From Methylotenera mobilis 13 (GTDB lineage Bacteria > Pseudomonadota > Gammaproteobacteria > Burkholderiales > Methylophilaceae), in contig NZ_KB913035.1 in assembly GCF_000384255.1 (NCBI RefSeq), forward strand, positions 248,001 through 312,000: a DNA stretch of 64,000 nucleotides, in the 5' to 3' direction. Under the pieces are notes generated by a model. It did no database searches. It was not told the origin of the DNA and saw nothing but the letters and a program-made list of their open reading frames with translations. This document shows, one piece after another, positions 1 to 8,452 of the stretch; position 1 is the stretch's first letter, and the number at the start of each line of letters is the position of its first letter. A program made the position numbers and the translations under genes.

Positions 1-643
1 CGTCTGCAACCACGGTATGCTTGGCTAGGAAAGCAGCTGCAATATCATTGATATATTCGCCGCGGTAGCCATTTTCAGGAAAGCTTTCATGCTCTGTTGA
101 GATGCCTTTGCATCTTGCCAACACTGAGATGGTGAGGTTATCAATTTGCGCACCAGCATCGTTATAATAGAACTCACGGGTCACATTCCAGCCGTTTGCA
201 TCGAGTAAGCGTGCCAAGCAGTCACCTACCGCTGCGCCACGTCCGTGACCTACATGCAATGGGCCCGTTGGGTTGGCAGATACAAACTCTACTTGTACTT
301 TTTGCTGATTGCCGTTGTTGTTGCGGCCATATTGTTCAGCAGCATTGAAGATATCTTTAATGACGACTTGTTTGGATTGCGGGCTTAAAAAGAAGTTAAT
401 AAAACCCGCACCTGCAATTTCAGTTTTAGCGATATATTCACTGACTGGCAACGCCTCAATAATTTGAGTGGCGATTGCACGCGGGTTTTGTTTTAGCGGC
501 TTGGCTAAAACGAGCGCTAGATTTGTGGCAAAATCGCCATGGTCGGCTGATTTTGGGCGCTCTAATATAATTGTTAAATCAGTTATTTCTGGCGCAATAC
601 TTTTTGCGGCAGTCGTCAGTAATTGGGTAAGATGTGTTTTCAC
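1..643 (-). CDS. argS: Arginyl-tRNA synthetase, N-terminal part (cut by window start)
   Basis: Class I aminoacyl-tRNA synthetase that charges tRNA-Arg with arginine in the cytoplasm. The visible ~214 residues include the N-terminal additional domain and the HIGH-type signature (NPTGPLHVGHGRGAAVGD), which forms the ATP site. The C-terminal part with the KMSKS-like region and anticodon-binding domain lies outside the window. The start is read as GTG at 641-643, giving VKTHLTQLLTTAAK; an upstream ATG is followed by a stop in a different frame. It is transcribed away from priA. Identification is firm; the start codon is less so. Confidence 0.95.
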   Translation of the reverse strand, partial: MKTHLTQLLTTAAKSIAPEITDLTIILERPKSADHGDFATNLALVLAKPLKQNPRAIATQIIEALPVSEYIAKTEIAGAGFINFFLSPQSKQVVIKDIFNAAEQYGRNNNGNQQKVQVEFVSANPTGPLHVGHGRGAAVGDCLARLLDANGWNVTREFYYNDAGAQIDNLTISVLARCKGISTEHESFPENGYRGEYINDIAAAFLAKHTVVAD

Positions 644-738
644 AATAATTGCATAAAAGCTAAAAACGGTATTTTAACTCATAATAGTGATTAGCACGTT
701 AGTCATCATGTGCTAGTGAATACTTCAAGCTTAATGAT

Positions 739-944
739 TTAAGGAAACGCGGAATAAGTGCCTACGCGAGCAAATTGCTGCGTTGCGCGGTACTCGCAAC
801 CTCGTTGTATACCGCAACTATCTCGGCTTCTGCGCTCCGTGCGCCTTTGGTGTTAAGCCGAGCTGCTTCAGCAGCCGTCTTAAAGGACACGCCCCTTGCG
901 GGTGCACTTTATCTCGCTCGGAGACTTATTCCGCGTTTCCTTAA
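739..944. repeat. 206-bp MITE-like element with 21-bp perfect terminal inverted repeats (copy A)
   Basis: Perfect 21-bp inverted repeats lie at 739-759 and 924-944 and contain the motif GGAAACGCGGAATAAGT. Read on the minus strand, the interior closely matches the element at 58387-58529: both carry the blocks AAGGCGCACGGA, GCCGAGATAGT and CCGCGCAACG. Copy A has about 55 extra bases in the middle. It encodes no convincing protein. It fills most of the argS-priA intergenic region (644-1100); the rest of that gap is AT-rich and probably holds the two divergent promoters, though no clear -35/-10 pair stands out. Confidence 0.8.
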
Positions 945-1100
945 GATAGTTGCCGTATATACGAAAAAAGCGATTATAAATATTGTGTTAAATATGCCAA
1001 CAGTTGTTAAAAGCAGCATAATAGATGGCATATTACGCTTACTTTTTTAACTTAAAGTACTTTTAAACCTAATAAATTTTCACGCCAATATTCTACTCCA

Positions 1101-3425
1101 TTGTCTAAACCCATCTTAAAAATTGCACTTGATGTACCACTAGCACGCTTATTTGATTATTTAAGCGGGGATCAACACGTAGCAATTGGCCAGCGCGTAC
1201 TGGTACCGTTTGGGCGCCGTAATCAAATAGGCATTGTGATAGCCAACGCGGACACCAGTGAATTTGCGATAGAGAAACTTAAGCCAATTACGCAGGCATT
1301 TGTTGAAGAAACACCGCTTGATGCTGAAATGTTAAGTTTGATTAAGTTTAGCGCGGATTATTATCACTACCCGTTTGGCCAAGCTTTGCTGTCAGCCTTA
1401 CCTGCACGTTTGCGCCAAGTAGCACCAGCGGTTTCGCGCAAACAATATTTATACCAAATCACTGATTTAGGTAGGCAGGTGGATATTGAATCCATGTCAA
1501 AAAGGCAGCGCGTTTTACGACAAGTGCTGGTAGCGTTGCAGGAAAATAATGCACAAACGGAAGCAGAGCTAGATGCGCTGTCATCTAGTGCGCGTAAGGC
1601 GGCAAAAGAACTGGTCGCTTTAGGCTATGCTACAAGTGAGCAGGTGTTGGCGGTCAAGCGCGTGCCTGCCATATTAGAAACACCGCAACCTGCGCTGAAT
1701 GATGAGCAAGCACAGGCGGTGGGAAGTATCACGCAAGACATTAAAGCGTTTAAGGCGTGGTTGTTGCATGGCATCACTGGAAGTGGAAAAACTGAAGTGT
1801 ATATCCGCTTGATGCAACATATCTTGCAAGCGTCGCAAAATAGCCAAAAGGTACAACATAACCCAGAAGCGAAAAATAATTCGGCTGACTCTGCTACAAC
1901 AAAATCTGAACCATCCAGTGCCCAGATTCTGGTACTAGTGCCTGAAATTAACCTTACCCCCCAGCTTGAGGCAAGATTCAGGGCGAGACTTCCTCAATAT
2001 AGCTTAGTAAGCTTGCATAGTAGTTTGAGTGAGGGTGAGCGCTTACATAATTGGCAGCTTGCGCAGGCGGGTGTCGCGCAGATTATTATTGGTACGCGAC
2101 TTTCAATTTTTACACCTCTGCCACATTTAAAGCTGATTATTATTGATGAGGAGCATGACAGCTCCTACAAGCAACAAGATAGTATGCGTTACCATGCGCG
2201 CGATGTAGCCTTGGTGCGCGCAAAACGGCTCAATATTCCTGTTTTGATGGGTTCCGCAACGCCAGCATTAGAAAGCTGGTACAACGCAATGGGCAATAGT
2301 GTGCAAGTTTCAAGCACGCTATCTAATAATAGTCAGTCTAATAAATATGGCTTGCTTACATTAAAACAGCGTGCGGTCACTGCAGCACAACTCCCTAAGA
2401 TTGATTGTATTGATACCACTAAGGTCAACTTGCAGCATGGTTTAACACCGCAGCTGGTGTCAGCCTTGCGTTTACGGCTGGAACGTAAAGAACAGTCGCT
2501 ATTGTTTATTAATCGTCGTGGCTATTCGCCAGTCTTGTTGTGTTCTGCATGCCACTGGATTGCGCCTTGCACGCGCTGTAGTAGCCGTTTGGTGGTGCAT
2601 TTAGGGCAAAGAAAATTGCGTTGCCATCATTGTGGACATGAGCAGCGAATACCGAACCAATGCCCAAGTTGTGGCAATGCGGATTTACACCCGACAGGTC
2701 ATGGTACACAGCGCCTAGAACAGACGTTGTCTACCTTGTTCCCAACCGCGCGTATCGCAAGGGTAGATCGTGACAGCATTAGTCGTAAGCATGCCTTGGT
2801 TGAAATTCTAGATCGTGTACATAATCAGGAAATAGATATTTTAGTGGGCACGCAGATGCTGGCTAAAGGACATGATTTTCCTAACTTAACGTTAGTGGGC
2901 GTGATTGATACTGATAGCGCCCTACACAGCCCTGACTTTAGGGCAAGTGAGCGCTTGTTCGCACAACTGATGCAAGTTGCGGGGCGTGCGGGCCGTGCTG
3001 ATAAAGCAGGCCAAGTAATTATTCAGACAGCATTTCCAGATCATGCCTTGTTTAATGCATTACGCACGCAAGATTATGCAAGTTATGCCAATGACTTGTT
3101 GTTAGAGCGTGAACAAGTACAGTTTCCACCCTATGTGTTTACTGCGTTGCTACGTGCAGAAGCGCATGATTTTGCATTGGTGCAGAAGTTTTTACAGTTT
3201 GCGTTTGAGCAGGCGCGTCAGCTTAGTCAGCATGTTATGACTTATGACCCAGTTCGGCCACAGATGGAACGTTTAAAAGGGATGGAAAGAGCTTATATTT
3301 TAATGCATTCAACCCATCGTCCAGCATTACAAAAACTGCTTACGCAGCTAGTTGACCTGTTAAGGTATCAACCCATGGCAACTAAGGTGAGATGGGCCGT
3401 TGATGTGAACCCTTTAGAGTTCTGA
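1101..3425 (+). CDS. priA: Primosomal replication restart helicase PriA
   Basis: 3'-5' superfamily 2 DNA helicase that reloads DnaB at stalled forks. In order the 774 residues show the 3'BD fold (ALDVPLARLFDYL), Walker A GITGSGKTE near residues 224-232, the DEEH box (IIIDEEHDSSYKQQ), and the zinc-binding cysteine cluster (CSACHWIAPCTRC, CHHCGHEQ, NQCPSCG). The QVAGRAGRADKAGQV helicase motif VI follows. Translation starts at TTG 1101-1103; no in-frame ATG lies close enough to keep the conserved N-terminus. A Ser/Asn/Gln-rich insertion of about 35 residues sits just after motif I. A 24-bp inverted repeat follows the stop. Confidence 0.97.
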   Translation: MSKPILKIALDVPLARLFDYLSGDQHVAIGQRVLVPFGRRNQIGIVIANADTSEFAIEKLKPITQAFVEETPLDAEMLSLIKFSADYYHYPFGQALLSALPARLRQVAPAVSRKQYLYQITDLGRQVDIESMSKRQRVLRQVLVALQENNAQTEAELDALSSSARKAAKELVALGYATSEQVLAVKRVPAILETPQPALNDEQAQAVGSITQDIKAFKAWLLHGITGSGKTEVYIRLMQHILQASQNSQKVQHNPEAKNNSADSATTKSEPSSAQILVLVPEINLTPQLEARFRARLPQYSLVSLHSSLSEGERLHNWQLAQAGVAQIIIGTRLSIFTPLPHLKLIIIDEEHDSSYKQQDSMRYHARDVALVRAKRLNIPVLMGSATPALESWYNAMGNSVQVSSTLSNNSQSNKYGLLTLKQRAVTAAQLPKIDCIDTTKVNLQHGLTPQLVSALRLRLERKEQSLLFINRRGYSPVLLCSACHWIAPCTRCSSRLVVHLGQRKLRCHHCGHEQRIPNQCPSCGNADLHPTGHGTQRLEQTLSTLFPTARIARVDRDSISRKHALVEILDRVHNQEIDILVGTQMLAKGHDFPNLTLVGVIDTDSALHSPDFRASERLFAQLMQVAGRAGRADKAGQVIIQTAFPDHALFNALRTQDYASYANDLLLEREQVQFPPYVFTALLRAEAHDFALVQKFLQFAFEQARQLSQHVMTYDPVRPQMERLKGMERAYILMHSTHRPALQKLLTQLVDLLRYQPMATKVRWAVDVNPLEF

Positions 3426-3451
3426 TGCATTATCAGCATCTGTCATGCATG

Positions 3452-3590
3452 ATAAGAAGGCTGTGGAAGATGCGCCAATGATGATGGATAACCATTGCTT
3501 CATGCCCATGGAGCGAGCGATGTTTAGATCGCAAGCAATACCTTGGCATTAGACTGTATAACATAAGCGCATCTTCCACAGCCTTCTTAT
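3452..3590. repeat. 139-bp element with perfect 24-bp terminal inverted repeats, between convergent genes
   Basis: Positions 3452-3475 are exactly the reverse complement of 3567-3590, separated by 91 bp. The element sits between the convergent ends of priA and the last fap-operon gene, 26 bp after the priA stop. Its architecture (long perfect ends, no ORF) resembles the elements at 739 and 58387, but the terminal sequence differs. It could be a different MITE-like family, or act as a bidirectional transcription barrier because the transcript can fold into a very long stem. Confidence 0.65.
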
Positions 3591-3631
3591 ACTTTATCAC
3601 TAACGTTTTTCAAGACTGACTGTGGCTGAAC

Positions 3632-4507
3632 CTAAAAGCTGTTTTGAGGCAGGCTCTTTAAACTTTGTATTGCGGCAAATGCACTAGTGCTACCGCTGCC
3701 TGTTGCTGCATTTAAGCCAATATGCATCGTAATTGCGTTATGAATCTGGTTAAGGTCACCACCGATACGTGCAGCTTGGAACATGCCTTGATTTCTAATT
3801 TCTTGTAATATTTGTCCTTGCCCTGGGACCACCACATTGACGCCTATATTGTTGTGGGACAACGAGACCGTTGCAATCGTCCCGTCGTTACCTGTGGCTG
3901 ATACCAGCCCGGCCTGACCGCTTACTGCATTGGCGATAGAGCCGCCTTGGTTCGTTGATGTAAGCTCCACTTGCATATCGATACCATTATGAATATTGTT
4001 AGAAGCTCCGGCGACCTGTATGGTTTGTGAAACACCGCTAATGTTTGCTAATCCCGCTCCTCCACTCACATTATTGGCCCCATTTGATTGTTGAGTCGCA
4101 ATAGTGTTTTGAGATTGTTCTATGCTGACAGTTGGTACATAGTGTACAGACGGTGTGTTCGATCTAAAGTCTATATTCAGGTTGGCACCAGCAGTAATAA
4201 CATTGCCTGTTGATGTTTCCCATTGGCTAATCATTTCTACCCCAAAATATAGCACTTGATTATTACTAGCGAACTTACCACGCATATGGCCTAAGTCACT
4301 GTCAGAAACCTCTTGCATACCATTAAATACTTCTAAATCTGGTGGCAAAGCTGCACTGGCTACTGGGCTAAAGGCAATGAGGCCAGCTAACATGAATGCT
4401 ACTTTTTTAGAAGGAGCAGACAGTAAACGAGCATGCTGCACATTTTTCAAATTTAATTGACGTAAATATTGAGCGTGTTGAAGCGAATTGATTGTAGAGA
4501 TGTTCAT
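3632..4507 (-). CDS. Secreted protein in the FapE position of a Fap-type amyloid operon
   Basis: 291 residues, exported. A hydrophobic signal segment around residues 36-52 (VAFMLAGLIAFSPVASA) follows a long, basic N-terminus, so a later start is possible but none is obvious. Residues 67-78 (VSDSDLGHMRGK) match the layout of a double-glycine leader, with GK in place of GG; related motifs occur in three other proteins of this operon. The rest is rich in Asn, Gln, Ser, Gly and Thr with beta-like stretches. It is the last gene of the operon, just after the C39 peptidase, the place of fapE in Pseudomonas. Function assignment rests on position and composition. Confidence 0.7.
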   Translation of the reverse strand: MNISTINSLQHAQYLRQLNLKNVQHARLLSAPSKKVAFMLAGLIAFSPVASAALPPDLEVFNGMQEVSDSDLGHMRGKFASNNQVLYFGVEMISQWETSTGNVITAGANLNIDFRSNTPSVHYVPTVSIEQSQNTIATQQSNGANNVSGGAGLANISGVSQTIQVAGASNNIHNGIDMQVELTSTNQGGSIANAVSGQAGLVSATGNDGTIATVSLSHNNIGVNVVVPGQGQILQEIRNQGMFQAARIGGDLNQIHNAITMHIGLNAATGSGSTSAFAAIQSLKSLPQNSF

Positions 4508-4648
4508 TTTTAAAGCCTCCTAAACTCCTCAGCTACATTTATTCTTAATTGCTTTTAATGTTGTACTTAAATGTATTGCAATTGAGCGATTACGAACGCA
4601 CTACCTTCTTCATTAATTCTTTTTCGTTAGTGCTTATTAACTAAATGT

Positions 4649-5401
4649 TTACAGCCCCAACATATCTGAGCGCACAAATCCAAAGTCAAACAGTTCTGCA
4701 TCAGTTAAAGGGTGAAATGAGTCGGTTAGTGTTCTTGCCGTTAACTGTTCTTTTGGTTTGAGTAAGATTGATTCACGATCAAAGTCCTGCCCAATGACAG
4801 CAAATACAATCCCATTCCAATTGGCATCAAATTCACTTCTTTTCATGATGCGGTTACCCAAAGCAGGGTCAGCAATATAAGCCCTTTCAGATGTGGATTT
4901 TTTAAGTACGACAAAGTGTTTGTAACCTTTGTAATTAAGCAAAACAATGGTCGGAATCGTCACTTTTTCTAAAGTCTCAGGGGTTACACTATAACCACGT
5001 CCACGAAAGCCAATACTTTGCGTGTAGTTTTTAATATCTAATAGAGAAAATCCTTTTTGACGCACTAACTCAGGATCACTTACTTTTAATAAGCCTTCGA
5101 TAACATCTTCTTCAGTTAAATCTCTCTTGTATGCAAAATTTAAAATAGTCGCTAGTGCAGCAGCACCACAGCTAAAATCAGTGTGTTGCGGCACCATGTC
5201 AGTAAACTTTAGCTCTCGCATACTCAGCATATTTTTTTGAATAATGCCCAATCCAGGGACAATCCCACCGAATCTTATATCGGTAGCCATTGCTGGTTGT
5301 ATCAGTGCAGATGAAACGTTGACACTTATATGCGTGATGATAAGCATCGCGAACACACGCAGCGATTTATGAGTAAGTCGATATTGGCAGATATGTAGCA
5401 T
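4649..5401 (-). CDS. fapD: Periplasmic C39-family cysteine peptidase of the Fap system
   Basis: 250 residues. An N-terminal hydrophobic segment (AMLIITHISVNVSSALIQPAMA, within residues 18-39) should send it across the inner membrane. The C39 peptidase core follows: Gln72 and Cys78 in VPQHTDFSCGAAALATIL, His162 in GYKHFVVL, Asp178 in YIADPALGN. All catalytic positions are present. Unlike bacteriocin exporters it has no ABC transporter fused to it. Pseudomonas FapD is a stand-alone C39-like protein needed for amyloid export. It lies between the FapC and FapE-position genes. Likely substrates are operon proteins bearing the leader-like motif; that part is inference. Confidence 0.88.
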   Translation of the reverse strand: MLHICQYRLTHKSLRVFAMLIITHISVNVSSALIQPAMATDIRFGGIVPGLGIIQKNMLSMRELKFTDMVPQHTDFSCGAAALATILNFAYKRDLTEEDVIEGLLKVSDPELVRQKGFSLLDIKNYTQSIGFRGRGYSVTPETLEKVTIPTIVLLNYKGYKHFVVLKKSTSERAYIADPALGNRIMKRSEFDANWNGIVFAVIGQDFDRESILLKPKEQLTARTLTDSFHPLTDAELFDFGFVRSDMLGL

Positions 5402-5448
5402 TACAACTCTCTTTTCCTAACATATCGTGATGCAAGTATTTAGTGGTG

Positions 5449-5480
5449 AAGTATCCACTAGAAAAATCTAGTGGATACTT
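5449..5480 (-). terminator. 13-bp perfect hairpin between fapC and fapD
   Basis: Arms 5449-5461 and 5468-5480 pair perfectly around a 6-nt loop. The hairpin lies about 55 nt downstream of the fapC stop on the operon strand. No U-tract follows on the minus strand, so it is more likely an mRNA 3'-stabilising or partially terminating structure than a full terminator. It could keep fapC transcript above fapD and fapE levels. Confidence 0.6.
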
Positions 5481-5534
5481 ACTAAGACGGCCTTTTGAGC
5501 TGTCAGTGCATGATAGTTGTGCTATCTAAGCACG

Positions 5535-6764
5535 TTATTCACCACCATTACCGCCACCAGCAGCACCAGCTTGTGTAGCAGAGATTGCTAAGCCGTTATA
5601 TTGCTGATTGTTGGTGCCTGATGCGATGTTCACACCAATGTTGCCAGAGGCATTCATCAATGCGTTATCACCTAGTGTTGAAGTGTTAGTTGTTGCTAGG
5701 TTAGTTGCCACTACTACTGGAATGTAGCCTGTCACAGTGCCAGATAGAGATTGAACACCAGCTTCAAAGAAACCTAGATGGCCGCCCTCCGTACCTGAGT
5801 ATGTGCCATCATTGTTGAATGCAAGTGCTCCACCATCATCATTAAGGTCACTACCACCTTGAGTTTGTGTATCTAGGTCAAAGTGACCATCAGCTGACCC
5901 GCCTGGATGAGCAGTGTGTTGCTGACCAGGAGGAACATTTTGAGCATTACCAGTCCAAATGTCAGGATAAACATCGCCAATTTGATCAGATGTGCCAGTG
6001 GTTGTGCCTGACGCAGTTCCAGAATAGCCGCCAAGACCCAATCCAAAGTAACCACCACTTGCGTTAAGTGCTAAGCTAACTGCTACATTTTGCACTTCCT
6101 CTTTATGGATAGGGTCGTTTGAGGTCGTGTTATGACCATTGATTTGGGTCACTTGAACCGTAGCTGTCGCCATGCGTGCTACAGCGACAGATGCAGCAAG
6201 GTCATTTTTTTGCTGATTATTGTTACCAGCAGAAATATTAACGCCGATATTACCGCTTGCATTAGCAAGCGCATTACCGCCAAGTGTCGCTGCATTGGTT
6301 TGACCTAGGTTAGTAACATTGTTGCCAACCACAGCTTGTGTTGCAAACACTTCTGCATCAGATGAGCCAAACACAAAGCTGGCATCAGCGGCAGAAAATG
6401 CTGCTGCATTCGCTTGTTGATTGTTATCACCTGCGGTAACGTTGAGGCCAATGTTGCCGCTAGCATTGTTAAGTGCGTTGCCGTTAACCGTTGCGGTGTT
6501 GGTGGATTCATTGTTGGTGACATTGTTATCGCCGTTAATTTGTTTGTCATTAACGAGCGCTGTAGAGCTAGCGTCAATATAAATACTGCCGTTCACATCA
6601 ACCTTACCCTCTATTTCCACATCTTGTTCCAAGCTAATTTCTTTTTTAATTTCGACATCATCATGGCCTCGACCATAATCGTTATCGTTAGCAAATACTG
6701 CTGGCGAAGTGAGCAAAGCGGCCACTGCCAACGCGATGGATTTTTTTTCAAAAGACGATTTCAT
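5535..6764 (-). CDS. fapC: Major functional amyloid subunit FapC-like
   Basis: 409 residues with a signal peptide (about 1-25, ending PAVFA). Three imperfect amyloid repeats are visible: R1 about 87-123, R2 about 156-193 and R3 about 359-395. Each has NASGNIG(L/V)N followed by (A/S)GxNNQQ and is preceded by TNxxTxxxNAL. R1 and R2 are joined by a short linker (~32 aa), R2 and R3 by a long one (~165 aa) containing GTSDQIGDVYPDIW and a HPGGS...HFDLD segment. This R1-L1-R2-L2-R3 plan and the linker text match Pseudomonas FapC. The protein has no cysteine, so the C-terminal CxxC known from Pseudomonas FapC is absent; it ends in a Gly-rich tail. It should be secreted through FapF and polymerise on the surface. 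Confidence 0.9.
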   Translation of the reverse strand: MKSSFEKKSIALAVAALLTSPAVFANDNDYGRGHDDVEIKKEISLEQDVEIEGKVDVNGSIYIDASSTALVNDKQINGDNNVTNNESTNTATVNGNALNNASGNIGLNVTAGDNNQQANAAAFSAADASFVFGSSDAEVFATQAVVGNNVTNLGQTNAATLGGNALANASGNIGVNISAGNNNQQKNDLAASVAVARMATATVQVTQINGHNTTSNDPIHKEEVQNVAVSLALNASGGYFGLGLGGYSGTASGTTTGTSDQIGDVYPDIWTGNAQNVPPGQQHTAHPGGSADGHFDLDTQTQGGSDLNDDGGALAFNNDGTYSGTEGGHLGFFEAGVQSLSGTVTGYIPVVVATNLATTNTSTLGDNALMNASGNIGVNIASGTNNQQYNGLAISATQAGAAGGGNGGE

Positions 6765-6801
6765 GTTATTCTCCTAATTACGGTTGGTTAAAAACTAGAA
6801 A

Positions 6802-7428
6802 TTACGGCTTTGCGCCCAATTGCACTTGGAGCGCAAAGTTGTTGGCCGTACTATTGCCCGACCCTGCCGATTGGTTCACCTGAACTAACCCGTGTGCACC
6901 ATGAAACGCAGTATCATCTATCGATACTGACTGGTGACGCTTGCTATTTCCTGCGTCAATCGGTACTGCATTTGAAGTTGCGGCAGAGAGTACGCTTTCC
7001 GCTACCACCTCTTCAAATCCCATTGCGAATGCTGCGCCATTCGCTTGTGCGTTCCCTACACCACTTGACTGATTGACCGAAATCAAACCTGAGCTATGCG
7101 CAAAGGCTTGGCCTCCAATCGTCGCAATTGCGATGTCAGGTAAATTAGCCTGTTGTGAACCTGTTACTTGCATGCCATTCACGATGCCAATTGCAGGACC
7201 ATTTTGAGTGCCTAGCGCAATGGCTGCCGTATTGGCTTGGGTGTTCGAGTCACCTGCTGTCATGTTGACAGCAAATCGCCCACGTACATGGCTTAGCGCA
7301 TTGCTATCAATGATGCTCTGTGTCATGTAGCTTGGAATATCAGGCAGGTTATCTTGCGCAATTGCTATCTGGCTATGCAGACCAGATAGCGGAATTAATA
7401 ATACTGTGACTAATGCTTTTGAGTTCAT
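6802..7428 (-). CDS. Minor Fap repeat protein (FapB/FapA-like)
   Basis: 208 residues with a signal peptide (about 1-24). Three degenerate copies of the amyloid repeat are visible: HVRGRFAVNMTAGDSNTQAN, SGLISVNQSSGVGNAQAN and HGLVQVNQSAGSGNSTAN. The first copy includes the leader-like motif IDSNALSHVRGR (residues 40-51). It lies immediately upstream of fapC, the fapB position in Pseudomonas, and is shorter and less regular than FapC, fitting a nucleator or minor subunit. Whether it is orthologous to FapB or FapA cannot be settled by eye. Confidence 0.75.
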   Translation of the reverse strand: MNSKALVTVLLIPLSGLHSQIAIAQDNLPDIPSYMTQSIIDSNALSHVRGRFAVNMTAGDSNTQANTAAIALGTQNGPAIGIVNGMQVTGSQQANLPDIAIATIGGQAFAHSSGLISVNQSSGVGNAQANGAAFAMGFEEVVAESVLSAATSNAVPIDAGNSKRHQSVSIDDTAFHGAHGLVQVNQSAGSGNSTANNFALQVQLGAKP

Positions 7429-7451
7429 GATGGTTTCCTCAAGCTCTTTTT

Positions 7452-8006
7452 CTATTGGCCGCTACTGCGCATAATGGCGCCAGTCATATCATTTAATGCA
7501 TTGCTAGTGCCACTTACCCCAGCGTTAATTTGGCTTGGCAACCCGCCAACTGCACCACCCACTGCACCGCCAATAGTGCTTGATAGCGTTGACGTCGCTG
7601 ATTGTGCCGGATGGCTATTATCGCCAAGGCCGTAGCTATTAAGTACAGCCCCAGATAGTTTGTTTGAGTCAGTCATTACGTTTAATGATGATGGGCTGTT
7701 GGTGGAGATTGAGGAAAACTCATCATCACCTAACTCGATTGGCTTAACGCCTACGCTCTGACCCACAGCCGTTTTAATCTTGTCATCTGGTGAGGTGTCA
7801 ACAGTGACTGCGTGGCCAGGTTGTCCATCACGAATGGCTGGACGAACTGGAACTTCACGTTGCAGCACAACAATTCCATCTGCTGCTAATGCTATCGAGA
7901 GTGTCGGCACAATCAAGCCTAAAACAATAAGACCTGACACAACAGGCTTACACAAAGGTGAGGCAATGGTTATTTGCTGTAATTTTTGTAAGTGCTTGTT
8001 GTGCAT
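7452..8006 (-). CDS. Secreted Fap-operon protein, unknown function (FapA position)
   Basis: 184 residues. A hydrophobic segment around 22-42 (VVSGLIVLGLIVPTLSIALA) probably acts as a signal peptide. The mature part starts ADGIVVLQREVPVRPAIRDG, is Asp/Ser-rich in the middle and ends with Gly-rich GGAVGGAVGGLP. Residues 92-103 (LGDDEFSSISTN) repeat the spacing of the double-glycine-leader consensus in a degenerate form. It is the second gene after the sigma-54 promoter, 23 bp from the next gene. Pseudomonas has the periplasmic chaperone-like FapA at the head of its operon; equivalence is inferred from place only. Confidence 0.6.
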   Translation of the reverse strand: MHNKHLQKLQQITIASPLCKPVVSGLIVLGLIVPTLSIALAADGIVVLQREVPVRPAIRDGQPGHAVTVDTSPDDKIKTAVGQSVGVKPIELGDDEFSSISTNSPSSLNVMTDSNKLSGAVLNSYGLGDNSHPAQSATSTLSSTIGGAVGGAVGGLPSQINAGVSGTSNALNDMTGAIMRSSGQ

Positions 8007-8019
8007 GACATGGATCCCT

Positions 8020-8388
8020 TTACTTTTGAATGACTGTCAACGTAATCACAGGGCTACTACTCATTTCATGGTTTGTGTTGCCTTTGTTACCTTGACTGCC
8101 CTCATCCCAAAGAATAATTGCAAATTTTGAGTCACTCTCTAACCTAGTTGTTTCAGCACCTTTGCCATTAATTGATAATAATGCGTCATCGTCTATCGTT
8201 GTGTTGTCATCATCTAGCCAATTGAGTGTCTCTGAGTAAGATGCAATATCTACAGGCTCGGCAATTGCTAAACTTGAACTGCAGAGCACGGCAATGACAA
8301 ATATCCGACCCAAAAACTCAACCAAACGCTGATTGCTATTTAGTGGGCGATACTCGTCTTTACTTAGATCTTTTGATAGCCAGTACAT
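8020..8388 (-). CDS. Small exported protein, first gene of the fap operon, unknown function
   Basis: 122 residues. A hydrophobic segment about 24-43 (EFLGRIFVIAVLCSSSLAIA) follows a basic, polar N-terminus, suggesting a signal peptide. The exported part is acidic and holds IDDDALLSINGKG (residues 65-77), the clearest leader-like motif in the operon. I do not recognise the family. It starts about 55 nt downstream of the predicted sigma-54 transcription start and ends 13 bp before the next gene, so it is surely co-transcribed. It may be a regulator, chaperone or minor secreted component of fibre assembly. Confidence 0.55.
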   Translation of the reverse strand: MYWLSKDLSKDEYRPLNSNQRLVEFLGRIFVIAVLCSSSLAIAEPVDIASYSETLNWLDDDNTTIDDDALLSINGKGAETTRLESDSKFAIILWDEGSQGNKGNTNHEMSSSPVITLTVIQK

Positions 8389-8452
8389 ATTTGCAAACTC
8401 CTAAACTTGCCGATGTGTTAACAATGCGCATCGAATCGTTGGAATTAGATAT

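Noticed and set aside
775-1050. 91-codon ORF between argS and priA
   Set aside because: It is translated from the inverted-repeat element and flanking AT-rich DNA; composition is not protein-like and the same element recurs at 58387 without this frame.
6414-6791. 125-codon plus-strand ORF
   Set aside because: Antisense shadow of fapC caused by its repeats.
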